Counted from the stretch's first letter, positions 1 through 9,079 are shown. The stretch is DNA of 64,000 nucleotides from Massilia putida (GCF_001941825.1 NZ_CP019038.1:2728001-2792000), one strand, 5' to 3'. Numbers and translations are program-made. Notes: generated by a model not told the origin, from the sequence alone.

Positions 1-30
1 CTTGCGGATATGTTGGACTTCGATCGTCAT
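1..30 (-). CDS. cysA: CysA sulfate/thiosulfate ABC transporter ATPase, N-terminal fragment
   Basis: Only the first ten codons are inside the window. Read on the minus strand they give MTIEVQHIRK, which matches the usual opening of CysA (MSIEI...I.K). The start codon lies 1 nt beyond the cysW stop codon, as expected for the third gene of a cysTWA operon. CysA is the cytoplasmic ATPase that powers sulfate and thiosulfate import. The identification rests on these ten residues plus operon position. Confidence 0.75.
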   Translation of the reverse strand, partial: MTIEVQHIRK

Positions 31-31
31 G

Positions 32-949
32 TCATTGCTCCGTGGTGTGGTCCTGCACGCTGGCCTTCTGGGCCTGGTGCATGCGCCATTCGATAAAGGT
101 TTTCACCGCCAAGGTCACGAGGGCCAGCAGGGCCAGCAGCGACGCGATCGCGAACGCGGCCATGAAGTTGTATTCGTTGTAGAGGATCTCGACCTGCAGC
201 GGCATCGTGTTCGTCTCGCCGCGGATGTGGCCGGAGACGACGGACACCGCGCCGAACTCGCCCATCGCACGGGCATTACACAGGATCACGCCGTACAGCA
301 GGCCCCACTTGATGTTCGGGAGCGTGACCTTGAAGAAGGTCTTCCAGCCGGACGCGCCCAGCACGAGGGCTGCCTCTTCCTCTTCGCTGCCCTGCGCCTG
401 CATCAGCGGGATCAGTTCGCGCGCGACGAACGGGAACGTGACGAAGATCGTCGCGAGCACGATGCCGGGCACGGCGAACAGGATCTTGATGTCGTGGTCC
501 ATCAGCCACGGGCCGAACCATCCCTGCGACCCGAACAGCAGCACGTAGATCAGGCCCGCGATCACGGGCGACACCGAGAACGGCAGGTCGATCAGCGACA
601 GCAGGATGCTCTTGCCGGGGAAGTCGAACTTGGCGATGGTCCACGCGGCGGCCACGCCGAACACGAGGTTCAGCGGCACGGCGATGCCGGCGGCGGTGAA
701 CGTCAGCCGGATGGCCGACAGCGCGTCCGGATCGAGGACGGCTTCCTTGTACGTGTCCCAGCCCTTCTTGAGCGCTTCGGTGAACACGGCCACGAGCGGC
801 ACGAACAGGAACAGCGTGAGGAAGACCAGCGCCACAAAGATCAATGCGTAGCGCACCCAGCCCGGCTCCAGCGTGTTGGTGGCCTTGCGCGGCGCATTGG
901 CGACCACGGCAGCCTTGTCTTTCAGGTGATTGTCGAGGACGGCACTCAT
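32..949 (-). CDS. cysW: CysW sulfate ABC transporter permease
   Basis: This is one of the two inner-membrane permease subunits of the sulfate/thiosulfate importer. The 305-residue protein has about six hydrophobic segments after a soluble N-terminal tail of some 30 residues. It carries the permease EAA loop that contacts CysA ([19 protein letters not shown]). The length is slightly above the usual 280-290, due to the N-terminal tail. The gene starts 1 nt after the cysT stop codon and is followed directly by cysA, so the three genes are co-transcribed and probably translationally coupled. Confidence 0.95.
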   Translation of the reverse strand: MSAVLDNHLKDKAAVVANAPRKATNTLEPGWVRYALIFVALVFLTLFLFVPLVAVFTEALKKGWDTYKEAVLDPDALSAIRLTFTAAGIAVPLNLVFGVAAAWTIAKFDFPGKSILLSLIDLPFSVSPVIAGLIYVLLFGSQGWFGPWLMDHDIKILFAVPGIVLATIFVTFPFVARELIPLMQAQGSEEEEAALVLGASGWKTFFKVTLPNIKWGLLYGVILCNARAMGEFGAVSVVSGHIRGETNTMPLQVEILYNEYNFMAAFAIASLLALLALVTLAVKTFIEWRMHQAQKASVQDHTTEQ

Positions 950-950
950 G

Positions 951-1793
951 TCACTTCCCCGCGCGCTTGCGCGCCCAGGCCTGCAGCAGGTTGATGGCCA
1001 GCAGAAGCGCGAACGAGGCGACCAGCATCACGACGGCGATGGCCGTGGCGCCCGTGTAGTCGTACTGCTCCAGCTTGGTGATGATGAACAGCGGCGTGAT
1101 CTCGGACACCATCGGCATGTTGCCGGCGATGAAGATGACGGAACCGTATTCGCCGGTGGCGCGCGCGAACGCGAGGGCAAAGCCCGTCATCAGCGCGGGC
1201 ACGACGCTCGGCAGGATCACGCGGGTGAACGTCTGCCACGGGCTGGCGCCCAGGCTCGCGGCCGCCTCTTCCAGCTCGCGTTCCGCGTCTTCCAGCACCG
1301 GCTGCACCGTGCGCACGACGAACGGCAGGCCGATGAAGGTGAGCGCGATGACGACGCCCAGCGGCGTGAACGCGACCTTGATGCCGGCTTTCTCCAGGTA
1401 CTGGCCGATCCAGCCGTTGGACGAATACAGCGCCGTCAGCGTGATGCCGGCGACGGCCGTCGGCAGCGCGAACGGCAGGTCGACCAGGGCGTCGACGAAG
1501 CGTTTGCCGGGGAACTGGTAGCGCACGAGCACCCACGCGACGATGCCGCCAAACACGACGTTGATGGCGGCGCCGATGAGCGCGGCGCCGAAGCTCAGCC
1601 GGTACGACGCCATCACGCGCGGCGACGAGACGGCGCTGACGAACGCATCCCAGCTCATCGTGAACGTCTTGAGGAAGATCGCCGACAGCGGGATCAGCAC
1701 CAGCAGCGCCAGATAGAAAATCGTGAACCCGAGCGAGAGCCCGAAGCCGGGTATCACCCGGTTGGCGCTGCTGCGCGACAGTAAAGTGGTCAT
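951..1793 (-). CDS. cysT: CysT (CysU) sulfate ABC transporter permease
   Basis: This is the second permease of the sulfate importer and the first gene of the cysT-cysW-cysA operon. The 280-residue protein has six predicted membrane segments and the EAA loop ([20 protein letters not shown]) near residue 190. An AAGG ribosome-binding site lies 6 nt before the ATG. The periplasmic binding-protein gene (sbp or cysP) that often precedes cysT is not here. Upstream is a TauE/SafE exporter gene, so the sulfate-binding protein must be encoded elsewhere. Confidence 0.95.
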   Translation of the reverse strand: MTTLLSRSSANRVIPGFGLSLGFTIFYLALLVLIPLSAIFLKTFTMSWDAFVSAVSSPRVMASYRLSFGAALIGAAINVVFGGIVAWVLVRYQFPGKRFVDALVDLPFALPTAVAGITLTALYSSNGWIGQYLEKAGIKVAFTPLGVVIALTFIGLPFVVRTVQPVLEDAERELEEAAASLGASPWQTFTRVILPSVVPALMTGFALAFARATGEYGSVIFIAGNMPMVSEITPLFIITKLEQYDYTGATAIAVVMLVASFALLLAINLLQAWARKRAGK

Positions 1794-1913
1794 CGTACGC
1801 CTTATTACAATTTCTTCTAACGGATCGAAATAATCTCATCAGAATGACATATTGCAAACGAAGCATTCCTCATTTGCATAGAAGATTCCCGTATTAGCAG
1901 ACCCAAAAAGCAG
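1794..1913 (-). promoter_or_regulatory. Leader and probable promoter of the cysTWA operon
   Basis: This AT-rich leader lies between the tauE-side terminator and cysT. A possible sigma-70 promoter on the minus strand has a -35 TTGCAA (1852-1857), a 16-bp spacer and a -10 GATTAT (1830-1835). Each hexamer matches consensus at four of six positions. CysB sites are expected here from knowledge of cys regulons, but they are too degenerate to call by eye. Confidence 0.35.
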
Positions 1914-1937
1914 GAAAGGCGCCTTGCGGCGCCTTTC
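1914..1937 (-). terminator. Intrinsic terminator downstream of the TauE/SafE gene
   Basis: A perfect 10-bp inverted repeat (GAAAGGCGCC / GGCGCCTTTC) with a 4-nt loop lies just past the stop codon of the exporter gene. On the minus strand a short T-run (CTTTTT) follows. It separates the exporter transcript from the cys operon leader. Confidence 0.7.
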
Positions 1938-1948
1938 ATCGGTTCAGC

Positions 1949-2722
1949 TCAGTGGAGCAGCTTGACCGCCACTCCTGCCAGCGTCATCGCCAGCACGCCC
2001 CGTAATATTTTTTCCGGCACGGCCCGGGCCGCCCAGGAGCCGAGGGTGATCCCGGGCACGGAGCCGACCAGCAGCGTCATCAGCAACATCCAGTTGATCG
2101 ACCCCAGCCACCAGTGGCCGACCGCGGCGATGGCGGTCAGGGGTACGGCATAGGCGATGTCGGTGCCGGCCACCTCGGCCGGCGTCAGGCGCGGGTACAG
2201 CATGACGAGCAGGGTCGCGCCGATGGCGCCTGCGCCGATCGACGAGATCGTCACGAGCGTGCCCAGCAGCGCGCCGGACGCGACCGTGGCAATGGTCAGG
2301 CCCCGGCCCTGCAGCTGGCGCGACGGGCTGGCGTTGACCCAGGCGAGCATCTTGCCGCGGAACAGGATGGCCACGACGGTCAGCAGCACGGAGACGGCGA
2401 TCGAATAGCGGATCACCTTGCCGATCGCGGCATTGAGCGGACCGAAATACTGCAGCGCCAGGGTGGCGACGAGCGCGGCCGGCAGTGCGCCGAGGCACAG
2501 GCGGCCGACGATATCCCAGTGGACGGTGCCGCGCGAGCGGTGGGTGACGGTACCCGCGCTCTTCGTGATCGAGGCGAAGGCGAGGTCGGTGCCGACGGCG
2601 ACGGATGGCGTGACGCCGAACAACAGCGTCAGGAGCGGCGTCATCAGTGAGCCACCGCCAACGCCAGTCATGCCGACCAGCAGGCCGACGGCGAATCCCG
2701 ACAAAACGAATTGAATGGACAT
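1949..2722 (-). CDS. TauE/SafE family sulfite/anion exporter
   Basis: The 257-residue, very hydrophobic protein has about eight membrane segments arranged as two related halves, the hallmark of the TauE/SafE (DUF81) family. The N-terminal half carries the glycine-rich GMTGVGGGSLMTPLL signature near residues 18-32. A similar motif (SSIGAGAIGATLL) recurs near residue 160. Members export sulfite, sulfoacetate or related anions. The substrate cannot be read from sequence, but the position next to the sulfate importer favours a sulfur oxyanion. A terminator lies between the two, so the genes are not one operon. Confidence 0.85.
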   Translation of the reverse strand: MSIQFVLSGFAVGLLVGMTGVGGGSLMTPLLTLLFGVTPSVAVGTDLAFASITKSAGTVTHRSRGTVHWDIVGRLCLGALPAALVATLALQYFGPLNAAIGKVIRYSIAVSVLLTVVAILFRGKMLAWVNASPSRQLQGRGLTIATVASGALLGTLVTISSIGAGAIGATLLVMLYPRLTPAEVAGTDIAYAVPLTAIAAVGHWWLGSINWMLLMTLLVGSVPGITLGSWAARAVPEKILRGVLAMTLAGVAVKLLH

Positions 2723-2943
2723 ACTTTACCCCCAGGTTGGCCCCAAGGGTAACGGTCCTCAGCCGTAAAACAAACAACACGTTCCTTATTTGCTTATGCG
2801 GCCGGTGCGTGATCGCGGAACAACGCAGGGTGGGCTCTGCGGGCCCACGCGGACTTTGGCATACGCCGGCGTTAGGCGTGGGCACGTTCATTCGAGGCCC
2901 CCGGCCCCCATGCCCATCCTGCCAATAATAATGCGCTACGCGC

Positions 2944-3585
2944 TTACTTATTGGGCTGCGGCGTCAGGCGCAGATACGGCTTCGGCGCAGTGAAGCCCTT
3001 CGGATATTTCTGCTTCAGCTGTTCCGGATCCTGAACGGTCAGCGGGATGATCACGTCATCGCCATCCTTCCAATTGCCCGGCGTCGCCACAGTGTAGCCG
3101 TCCGTCAGTTGCAGGGCGTCGATCACGCGCAGCACCTCGTCGAAGTTGCGGCCGGTGCTCATCGGGTAGGTGATGATCAGGCGCACTTTCTTGGCCGGAT
3201 CGATCACGAACAGCGAACGCACGGTCGCCGTCGCCGACTGGTTCGGGTGGATCATGTCGTACAGCTGCGAGACCGATTTGTCGGCATCGGCAATGATCGG
3301 GAAGCCGACGACGGTCTGCTGGGTTTCCTCGATGTCCTTGATCCATGCCTTGTGCTGCTCGGCCGGGTCGACGGACAGCGCGATCGCCTTGACGTTGCGC
3401 TTGTCGAATTCGGGTTTGAGTTTTGCCGTCAGGCCCAGTTCGGTCGTGCACACCGGCGTGAAGTCGGCCGGGTGCGAGAACAGCACCACCCACGAATCGC
3501 CCGCCCAGTCGTAGAAGCGGATACGGCCGATGCTGGAATCCTGTTCGAAGTCCGGCGCCGTGTCGCCCAAACGTAAAGTCATCAT
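2944..3585 (-). CDS. 1-Cys peroxiredoxin (Prx6 family)
   Basis: This cytosolic thiol peroxidase should reduce hydrogen peroxide and organic hydroperoxides. The active-site motif HPADFTPVCTTELG places the peroxidatic Cys at residue 46. Length (213) and the extended C-terminal domain (from about residue 165) match the Prx6 subgroup, which is larger than 2-Cys AhpC. An open reading frame continues upstream, but the family N-terminus (TLRLGDTAPDFEQ) fixes the start at one of two adjacent ATG codons. AAAGGAG lies 3 or 6 nt before them. Next upstream on the same strand is dgkA. Confidence 0.93.
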   Translation of the reverse strand: MMTLRLGDTAPDFEQDSSIGRIRFYDWAGDSWVVLFSHPADFTPVCTTELGLTAKLKPEFDKRNVKAIALSVDPAEQHKAWIKDIEETQQTVVGFPIIADADKSVSQLYDMIHPNQSATATVRSLFVIDPAKKVRLIITYPMSTGRNFDEVLRVIDALQLTDGYTVATPGNWKDGDDVIIPLTVQDPEQLKQKYPKGFTAPKPYLRLTPQPNK

Positions 3586-3611
3586 GTTCTCCTTTGGTTG
3601 AGAGGGATACT

Positions 3612-3998
3612 TCAAAAAAAGCGGTTGTACAGGACGACGGCCCAGGTGGCGGCCGCGATCGCGATCGCCAGCGCCACTGCCGCGCTGCCCAGGTCCTTGG
3701 CGGCCTTGGACAGCGGATGGCGCTCCAGCGATACGCGGTCGACGACGGCCTCGATGGCCGCGTTGATCAATTCCACGAGCAGCACAAGAGCCAGCACGAC
3801 GATCAGCGCCAGTTTCTCGAACGCGGAGATCTTCAGCAGCAGCGCGACGACCGTCGCCGGCACGGCCACCATCACCTCCTGGCGGAACGCATGTTCGTGC
3901 TGCCACGCCGCCCGGAAACCCTCGATCGAATAGCGGAAAGCGCCCACGATACGGCGTAGTCCGCCCTTGCTCTTGAACTCGCTACTTGGTTGATCCAT
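3612..3998 (-). CDS. dgkA: Diacylglycerol kinase DgkA
   Basis: This small integral-membrane kinase phosphorylates diacylglycerol to phosphatidic acid and recycles lipid left over from membrane glycan synthesis. The 128-residue protein has three hydrophobic helices and the family signature ELINAAIEAVVDR near residues 73-85, which holds the catalytic Glu and Asn. Length is typical. The gene lies 26 nt upstream of the peroxiredoxin start on the same strand and diverges from the IclR gene. Confidence 0.95.
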   Translation of the reverse strand: MDQPSSEFKSKGGLRRIVGAFRYSIEGFRAAWQHEHAFRQEVMVAVPATVVALLLKISAFEKLALIVVLALVLLVELINAAIEAVVDRVSLERHPLSKAAKDLGSAAVALAIAIAAATWAVVLYNRFF

Positions 3999-4074
3999 GT
4001 ATTTTCGTCAATCTGTACAGAAGCGCCATTATGCCCACACAGCTCCGCCCCCGCGCAACACCAAACTGACAGGA

Positions 4075-4104
4075 TTACCAATTCTTTTCACATTATGGTA
4101 TAAA
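4075..4104 (+). promoter_or_regulatory. Candidate promoter of the IclR-family gene
   Basis: TTACCA (4075-4080) and TATAAA (4099-4104) are spaced by 18 bp in the AT-rich divergent gap between dgkA and the regulator gene. The -10 is good and the -35 moderate. Confidence 0.35.
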
Positions 4105-4138
4105 GTAGAGAAATATACCGCACCGCACCAACCACATC

Positions 4139-4924
4139 ATGAAAATGGAAACCCCAGAACCGGCCAAGACTTCCATCCAGGTGATCGAGCGCATGGTGGC
4201 GCTGCTCGACGTGCTGGCCAGTTATCCCGATCCCGTCAGCCTCAAAGAGTTATCGAAGATCTCGGGCCTGCACCCGTCGACGGCGCACCGCATCCTGAAC
4301 GACATGGTCGTGACACGTTTCGTCGACCGCGTGGAGCCGGGTACCTACCGACTCGGCATGCGCCTGCTCGAACTGGGCAACGTGGTCAAGAGCCGATTGT
4401 CCGTGCGCGAGGCCGCCGTCGACCTGATGCGGGCGCTGCACAACAAGACCAAGCAGACGGTCAACCTGTCGGTCCGCCAGGGCGACGAGATCGTCTACAT
4501 CGACCGCGCCTTCTCCGAGCGCTCCGGCATGCAGGTCGTGCGCGCGATCGGCGGCCGCGGTCCCCTGCACCTGACGTCGACCGGCAAGCTGTTCCTGTCG
4601 ATCGACGAGCCGAAAGCGATCCGCGCCTACGCCACGCGCACGGGTCTCGCCGGCCACAACAAGAACTCGATCACGGACCTGACGCGCCTGGAACGCGAAC
4701 TGTCGCTCGTGCGCGCACGCGGCTATGCGCGCGACAACGAGGAGCTGGAACTGGGCGTGCGCTGCATGGCGGCCGGCATCCACGACGACAGCGGCAAGCT
4801 GGTCGCGGGCCTGTCGATCTCGGCCCCGGCGGACCGTCTGCAGGACGAATGGCTGGAAGACCTGGTGAACACGGCGGCGCAGATTTCCGCGACGCTGGGA
4901 CACCGGGCCGGCGCGCCGAGCTGA
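4139..4924 (+). CDS. IclR-family transcriptional regulator
   Basis: The 261-residue protein has the two-domain IclR layout. A winged helix-turn-helix at about residues 12-75 includes SLKELSKISGLHPSTAHRIL. An effector-binding domain follows at about 85-250, with the conserved stretch PLHLTSTGKLFLS. IclR proteins sense small organic acids or aromatics and usually control a neighbouring catabolic operon. None is adjacent here, since the flanking genes are dgkA and pbpG, so the target is unknown. No clear Shine-Dalgarno sequence is visible before the ATG. Confidence 0.9.
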   Translation: MKMETPEPAKTSIQVIERMVALLDVLASYPDPVSLKELSKISGLHPSTAHRILNDMVVTRFVDRVEPGTYRLGMRLLELGNVVKSRLSVREAAVDLMRALHNKTKQTVNLSVRQGDEIVYIDRAFSERSGMQVVRAIGGRGPLHLTSTGKLFLSIDEPKAIRAYATRTGLAGHNKNSITDLTRLERELSLVRARGYARDNEELELGVRCMAAGIHDDSGKLVAGLSISAPADRLQDEWLEDLVNTAAQISATLGHRAGAPS

Positions 4925-4944
4925 CGCCGGGCACACCCTGATAC

Positions 4945-5044
4945 CGTCATTCCTGCGCGGGCGGGAATCCATACCCGCGTAAAGTATGGCGCGGCATGGA
5001 GGGAATAGTGCCGGGGCACTATTCCCGCTTTCGCCGCAATGACG
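4945..5044. repeat. REP/BIME-like palindromic repeat, copy 1
   Basis: This is a composite of inverted palindromes bounded by CGTCATT (left) and AATGACG (right). The left part holds a degenerate CCTGCGCGGGCGGG palindrome. The right 50 bp (4995-5044) contains a perfect 12-bp inverted repeat with a 2-nt loop centred on 5014. That 50-bp part recurs at 28548-28597 with about six mismatches. It lies between the convergent IclR and pbpG genes and may also help terminate both transcripts. Confidence 0.8.
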
Positions 5045-5053
5045 CGTTGAAGA

Positions 5054-6178
5054 TTACTGGACCACCGGCGCCGTCGCGGCGGAAGACACCGTCGCCGGCA
5101 CCGTCGCCGACACGGTCACCGGCACGCCGGCCGCAGCCGTCGCCGGGATGCCGGCCGGCTTGAGCGCTTCGAGCCAGCGGCGCATACGGCCGGCGTCGGC
5201 CGTGCGCGATTGCTTGCCCTTCGAATCGAGGAACACCATGATCACGTTGCGGCCCTGGATCATGGCCTGCATCACGAGGCAGCGCCCCGCTTCGTTGATG
5301 AAGCCCGTCTTCTGCAGGCCGATGTTCCAGTCGGGCGAGGCGACGAGGTAGTTGGTGTTGTGGTACTGCAGCGCGCGGCCGCTCGCTTCGACAACATAGT
5401 TCGGATCGGTCGTGTACTGGCGCAGCAGCGGTTCCTGGTGCGCCACCTTGACGAGCTTGGCCAGGTCGCGCGCGCTCGACACGTTCTGGCTCGACAGGCC
5501 GCTCGAATCCACATAATGCGTATCGTTCATGCCGAGTTCGCGCGCCTTGGCGTTCATCGCCTCGACGAAGGCGGTGATACCGCCCGGATAATTGCGACCC
5601 AGCGCGGCGGCGGCGCGGTTCTCCGAACTCATCAGTGCAATGTGCAGCAGATTGCCGCGCGTCATGCGGGCACCGACGGGCAAACGCGAGCTGGTGAATT
5701 TGTGGCGGTCGACGTCGGCCTCGGTGATCGTCAACACCTCGTTCAGGTCTTGCTGGGCTTCGACGACGAGCAGGCCCGTCATCAGCTTCGTGATGGAAGC
5801 GATGGGCAGCGCGACGGCGGCATTCTTTTCGAACAACACTTCCGAACTCGTCTGGTCCATCACGTACGCGACGTTGGAACGCAGGTCGAGCGGGTCGTGC
5901 GTGTGGTTCAGGCCGGCGATGTCGCCGGCGCTGAGCATGGCGACGGCCGGCGCGGCGCGGCGGAAGCGCTGGTACACGACGCGGCGCTTGCCGTGCACCA
6001 TCTCGATCCGGCGCACCATGCGCTCGCGGTTGTCGTCCGCGATGACCTTGGCCAGGTCGGTGCGCTTGACCCTGACCCGCTTGGCGGCAGCCGCGTGTCC
6101 CTTGTGCTTGGTCGCGGCTGCGGCGGGTTCGAGCACCAACATCATGGAAATGGCGGCTGCCAACGCGAGCTTAAGCAT
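5054..6178 (-). CDS. pbpG: D-alanyl-D-alanine endopeptidase (PBP7/PbpG type)
   Basis: This is a periplasmic serine peptidase of the low-molecular-mass PBP (S11) family that cleaves peptidoglycan cross-links. Its triads are complete: S128-I-T-K131, S185-E-N187 and K290-T-G292. A signal peptide covers residues 1-22 (ending PAAAA), followed by a basic linker. The last 35 residues are an Ala/Pro/Val/Thr-rich tail with near-repeats (PVTVSATVPATV), which is unusual for the family. The chosen ATG has AAGGA 7 nt upstream. The frame extends further upstream without a Met that leaves the signal peptide intact. Confidence 0.92.
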   Translation of the reverse strand: MLKLALAAAISMMLVLEPAAAATKHKGHAAAAKRVRVKRTDLAKVIADDNRERMVRRIEMVHGKRRVVYQRFRRAAPAVAMLSAGDIAGLNHTHDPLDLRSNVAYVMDQTSSEVLFEKNAAVALPIASITKLMTGLLVVEAQQDLNEVLTITEADVDRHKFTSSRLPVGARMTRGNLLHIALMSSENRAAAALGRNYPGGITAFVEAMNAKARELGMNDTHYVDSSGLSSQNVSSARDLAKLVKVAHQEPLLRQYTTDPNYVVEASGRALQYHNTNYLVASPDWNIGLQKTGFINEAGRCLVMQAMIQGRNVIMVFLDSKGKQSRTADAGRMRRWLEALKPAGIPATAAAGVPVTVSATVPATVSSAATAPVVQ

Positions 6179-6217
6179 CTGAAAATCCTTGAACGCGAAC
6201 TGAAGAGCACTAAATGC

Positions 6218-6245
6218 AGTGTAGCGGAAGACGATTGGAGTGCAA
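6218..6245 (-). promoter_or_regulatory. Candidate sigma-70 promoter of pbpG
   Basis: On the minus strand TTGCAC (6240-6245) and TACACT (6218-6223) are separated by 16 bp, about 40 nt upstream of the pbpG start codon. Both hexamers are fair matches. Confidence 0.4.
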
Positions 6246-6359
6246 GTGCGCACCACGCGAATGTACCACCTGCGCCCGCTTTTTTCTACACTGAAAAAAG
6301 TTATGCGTTGTAGAAATCTCTTGATTTTTCAATAGCTTGCCGACAACTGCTCACGTGTG

Positions 6360-7055
6360 TTACTCGATGAAGCGTGCAAACGCGGACACCGGTTCGCGTT
6401 CCGTAACGAGCGTGTTTTCGACCTTGTCCGGATCGGCGTAGCCGAGCGCCATGCCGCACACGATCATCTCGTTCTCGGGCAGTCCAAGCTCGTCGGCGAT
6501 GATGCGGTGGAACTGCGTGAACGCGGCCTGCGGACAGGTGTCGAGACCGCGCCCGCGCGCGGCGACCATGATGTTCTGCAGGAACATGCCATAGTCGAGC
6601 CAGGAGCCCTGCTCCATGACGCGGTCGATCGTGAAGATCATGCCGACGGGCGCATCGAAGAAGCGGTAGTTGCGGCCATGCTGGGCCGCCATGCCGGCCT
6701 TGTTGTCGCGCGTGAGGCCCAACAGCGCATACAGATCCCAGCCGACCTTGCGGCGCCGGTCGACGAAGGGCGACACCCACTCGCGCGGATAGTAGGCGTA
6801 TTCCTCGACGTGCGTGCGCGACTCGGCCGGGTCGGCGTACGCGGCCAGGATGCGGTCGCTCAGGCGCTCCTTCGCGGCGCCCGTCAGCACGTGGACTTTC
6901 CACGGCTGCGTGTTCGTGCCGGACGGCGCGCGTGCCGCCACTTCCAGGATGGCTTCCACGTCCTCGCGCGCGACCGGCGTCGGCAAAAAGGCACGGATCG
7001 AGCGCCGCGACGTGATGGCGGCGTCCACGATGCGTTGTTGTTCGGTACTGATCAT
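6360..7055 (-). CDS. Nitroreductase family FMN-dependent oxidoreductase
   Basis: This FMN enzyme is predicted to transfer electrons from NAD(P)H to nitroaromatics, quinones or similar acceptors. The 231-residue protein opens with the family FMN-phosphate site (SRRSIRAF, residues 16-23). PSGTNTQPWKV near residue 43 and the C-terminal GMALGYAD are both typical. GGAG lies 5 nt before the ATG. The start follows the stop codon of the DMT transporter gene by 9 nt, so the two form a likely operon. The physiological substrate is not predictable. Confidence 0.88.
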   Translation of the reverse strand: MISTEQQRIVDAAITSRRSIRAFLPTPVAREDVEAILEVAARAPSGTNTQPWKVHVLTGAAKERLSDRILAAYADPAESRTHVEEYAYYPREWVSPFVDRRRKVGWDLYALLGLTRDNKAGMAAQHGRNYRFFDAPVGMIFTIDRVMEQGSWLDYGMFLQNIMVAARGRGLDTCPQAAFTQFHRIIADELGLPENEMIVCGMALGYADPDKVENTLVTEREPVSAFARFIE

Positions 7056-7064
7056 TCGGTCTCC

Positions 7065-7964
7065 TTATTTTTTGACGACAAATGCGACGCCCAGCACCGC
7101 GACCACCATGCCGGCCAGGCCGAGAACACTGAGCTTCTCGCCGAACATCAGCCAGGCCATCAAGGCGGTAGTGGGCGGCGTCAGGTACAACAGGCTCGTC
7201 ACGCGGGTCGCGTCGCTGCGGCGGATGAGGTTAAACAGCAGGAAGATGGCGCCGATCGACAGCGCCAGTATCGACCACAGCAGCGCGCCCACGAACTGCG
7301 GCGTCCAGTGGACGGCGTCCATGCGCGGCCCGAAGCCCTCCAACAGTACGGCGAACGGCAGCAGGACCAGCGCCGTCGTCACGTATTGGATCACGGTGCC
7401 GGTGCGCAGGTCGAATTGCGGACAGAAACGTTTCTGGTACAGCGTGCCGGCCGTGATCGACAACAGGGCCAGCACGCACAACGCGATCGCCGCCGGCGCC
7501 AGGCCGTTCAAGTGGATCTTGGCCGCCACGACGAGGCCGACGCCGCACAAGCCCAGCACCAGCCCCAGCCATTGACGCGGCCGGACCTGTTCCCCGATCA
7601 GCGGCGCGGCGATGGCCGTCAGGATGGGCTGCATGCCTACGATCAGCGCGGACAATCCGGCCGGCATGCCGAGCTTGATGGCACACCACACGCCGCCCAG
7701 GTACCCGGCCTGCAGCAGCAGCCCGGCCAGCGCCACGTGCCCCACCCGCCCGCGCGGCCACGCGGCGCCCGTCACCAGCACGACCGGCAGCAGGACCAGC
7801 ACGGCGCCGAAGCAGCGCAGGATCAGGAAGGACAGCGGGGGCGCATACGGCAACCCGTATTTCGCGGCGATGAAACCTGTGCTCCAGAGAAAGACAAAGA
7901 ACAGCGGTATCGGGGACAGCCGGCGCGCGTGCCGGATGGCCGTGTTTGCGGTCGTATGAGACAT
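7065..7964 (-). CDS. DMT/EamA-family transporter
   Basis: The 299-residue protein has ten predicted membrane helices in two EamA repeats. It opens with SPIPLFFVFLWSTGFIAAKYG, typical of RhaT/YdcZ-like drug/metabolite transporters. Members export amino acids, metabolites or drugs. The start at MSHTTANTAIRH is chosen because the family begins there. The frame stays open about 50 codons upstream, and no start has a strong ribosome-binding site. It is the first gene of a likely pair with the nitroreductase, which hints at shared control under redox or xenobiotic stress (inference). Confidence 0.85.
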   Translation of the reverse strand: MSHTTANTAIRHARRLSPIPLFFVFLWSTGFIAAKYGLPYAPPLSFLILRCFGAVLVLLPVVLVTGAAWPRGRVGHVALAGLLLQAGYLGGVWCAIKLGMPAGLSALIVGMQPILTAIAAPLIGEQVRPRQWLGLVLGLCGVGLVVAAKIHLNGLAPAAIALCVLALLSITAGTLYQKRFCPQFDLRTGTVIQYVTTALVLLPFAVLLEGFGPRMDAVHWTPQFVGALLWSILALSIGAIFLLFNLIRRSDATRVTSLLYLTPPTTALMAWLMFGEKLSVLGLAGMVVAVLGVAFVVKK

Positions 7965-8314
7965 CGTCAAAAAGAAATGATTGGAGGCCAAGTCTAGCAT
8001 GGGCGCATGGTGCCATCGGCGCTTGCTGCAAAGCACTAAAGTGTTGTAACGGCGCAAACAAAAACCGCGCAAACGTTTGTTTTCGTTGATCTTACTCAAG
8101 AGATTGCGGTTCAATTGTGCGACGCATCAAAAGTGCTTGACGCATAATCGGAAAACGTGAAAAATGGCTTCATGTTGCGGCGCACAATCGCCGAATCTTT
8201 ATTAAGTAGTCCCCTGAGTTTTTCTCTGTAACACCGCTTCACTGGTCCCAAAGCAGGTGTCCCAAGGCACCTCTAAAGCAAAGTTCACATAACGATCCAT
8301 TACTGGAGAACCAT
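7965..8314. other. Intergenic region between the DMT transporter and the phasin gene
   Basis: This gap of about 350 bp serves two divergent genes. It is richer in AT than its flanks. A TTGACG (8137-8142) on the plus strand could be a -35 element, but its partner (AAAAAT) is poor. Short inverted motifs around TGCG/CGCA occur near 8117-8190 and could be sites for the PHA regulator PhaR, which is a guess. No gene is seen. Confidence 0.5.
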
Positions 8315-8890
8315 ATGTTTGCATTCCCTGAGCAGTTTTCGAACGCGACCAAAGCCAACCTCGAATCCCAGTTCGCCCTGTTTTCGGCCCTGACCTCCAA
8401 GACCTTTGAAGGCGTGGAGAAGCTGGTGGACCTGAACATCAACACCGTCAAGGCCGCACTCGAGGAATCGTCGGCAACCACGCGTCAGCTGCTGGCTGTC
8501 AAGGATGCCCAGGAATTCTTCACCGTGTCGGCTTCGCAAGCCCAGCCGGCTGCTGAAAAGGCCCTGGCCTACAGCCGCCAGGTGGCCTCGATCGCTGCCG
8601 ACACCGGCGCCGAGTTCTCGAAAGCCGCCGAAAGCCAGTTCGCCGAAGTCAACCGCAAGGTGATCTCGCTGGTCGACGAAGTGACCAAGAACGCCCCGGC
8701 CGGTTCGGAGACCTATGTCTCGGCCCTGAAAACCGCCATCAGCAACGCCAACGCCGGCTACGAACAGTTCACCAAGACGACCAAGCAGGCCGTCGAGGCG
8801 ATCGAGTCGAACCTGAACGCCGCCGTGTCGCAGTTCACGCAAGCCACCCGCAAGGCTGGCGCTGCCGCCAACTCGGCCGCTGCTGCCTAA
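8315..8890 (+). CDS. phaP: Phasin family protein (PHA granule-associated)
   Basis: Phasins coat polyhydroxyalkanoate granules and control their number and size. The 191-residue, Lys/Ala/Glu/Gln-rich, almost wholly helical protein opens with [19 protein letters not shown], typical of the Phasin_2 family of betaproteobacteria. It ends in an Ala-rich tail. GGAG lies 6 nt before the ATG. A strong terminator follows, so it is monocistronic. Smooth codon use suggests high expression. No PHA synthase gene is nearby, which is common for phaP. Confidence 0.93.
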   Translation: MFAFPEQFSNATKANLESQFALFSALTSKTFEGVEKLVDLNINTVKAALEESSATTRQLLAVKDAQEFFTVSASQAQPAAEKALAYSRQVASIAADTGAEFSKAAESQFAEVNRKVISLVDEVTKNAPAGSETYVSALKTAISNANAGYEQFTKTTKQAVEAIESNLNAAVSQFTQATRKAGAAANSAAAA

Positions 8891-8926
8891 GCTTCACCGC
8901 GCGGCTTCCCCCTCCAACGGAAGCCA

Positions 8927-8967
8927 AACGGCCCGGACCGCGCAAGCGGTTCCGGGCCGTTCGTTTT
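8927..8967 (+). terminator. Intrinsic terminator of the phasin gene
   Basis: An 11-bp perfect outer stem (8927-8937 with 8951-8961) is extended by CCGC/GCGG around a GCAA loop, with one bulged T. CGTTTTAG follows. This is a very stable terminator, in keeping with a highly expressed gene. Confidence 0.9.
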
Positions 8968-8980
8968 AGTTGCGCCCAAT

Positions 8981-9074
8981 ACGTCGTTCCCGGGCTAGGC
9001 GCCCCCCTTGGCGGGAACCCATACTGAACTGACCAGGACGCTCAGCATGGATTCCCGCTTGCGCGGGAATGACG
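8981..9074. repeat. REP/BIME-like palindromic repeat, copy 2
   Basis: Two inverted copies of a unit of about 35 bp are bounded by ACGTC and GACGT. The right unit holds the palindrome ATTCCCGCTTGCGCGGGAAT. The left unit is a decayed version with GGCGGGAACCCATACTGAAC. The words CCCATACTGAAC and CTCAGCAT recur in copy 3. It lies between the convergent phasin and livF genes. Confidence 0.8.
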
Positions 9075-9079
9075 TTACA

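Noticed and set aside
1949..3585. Single sulfur-oxidative stress operon of TauE and peroxiredoxin
   Set aside because: More than 220 bp with a hairpin separate the two genes, and their functions do not require coupling.
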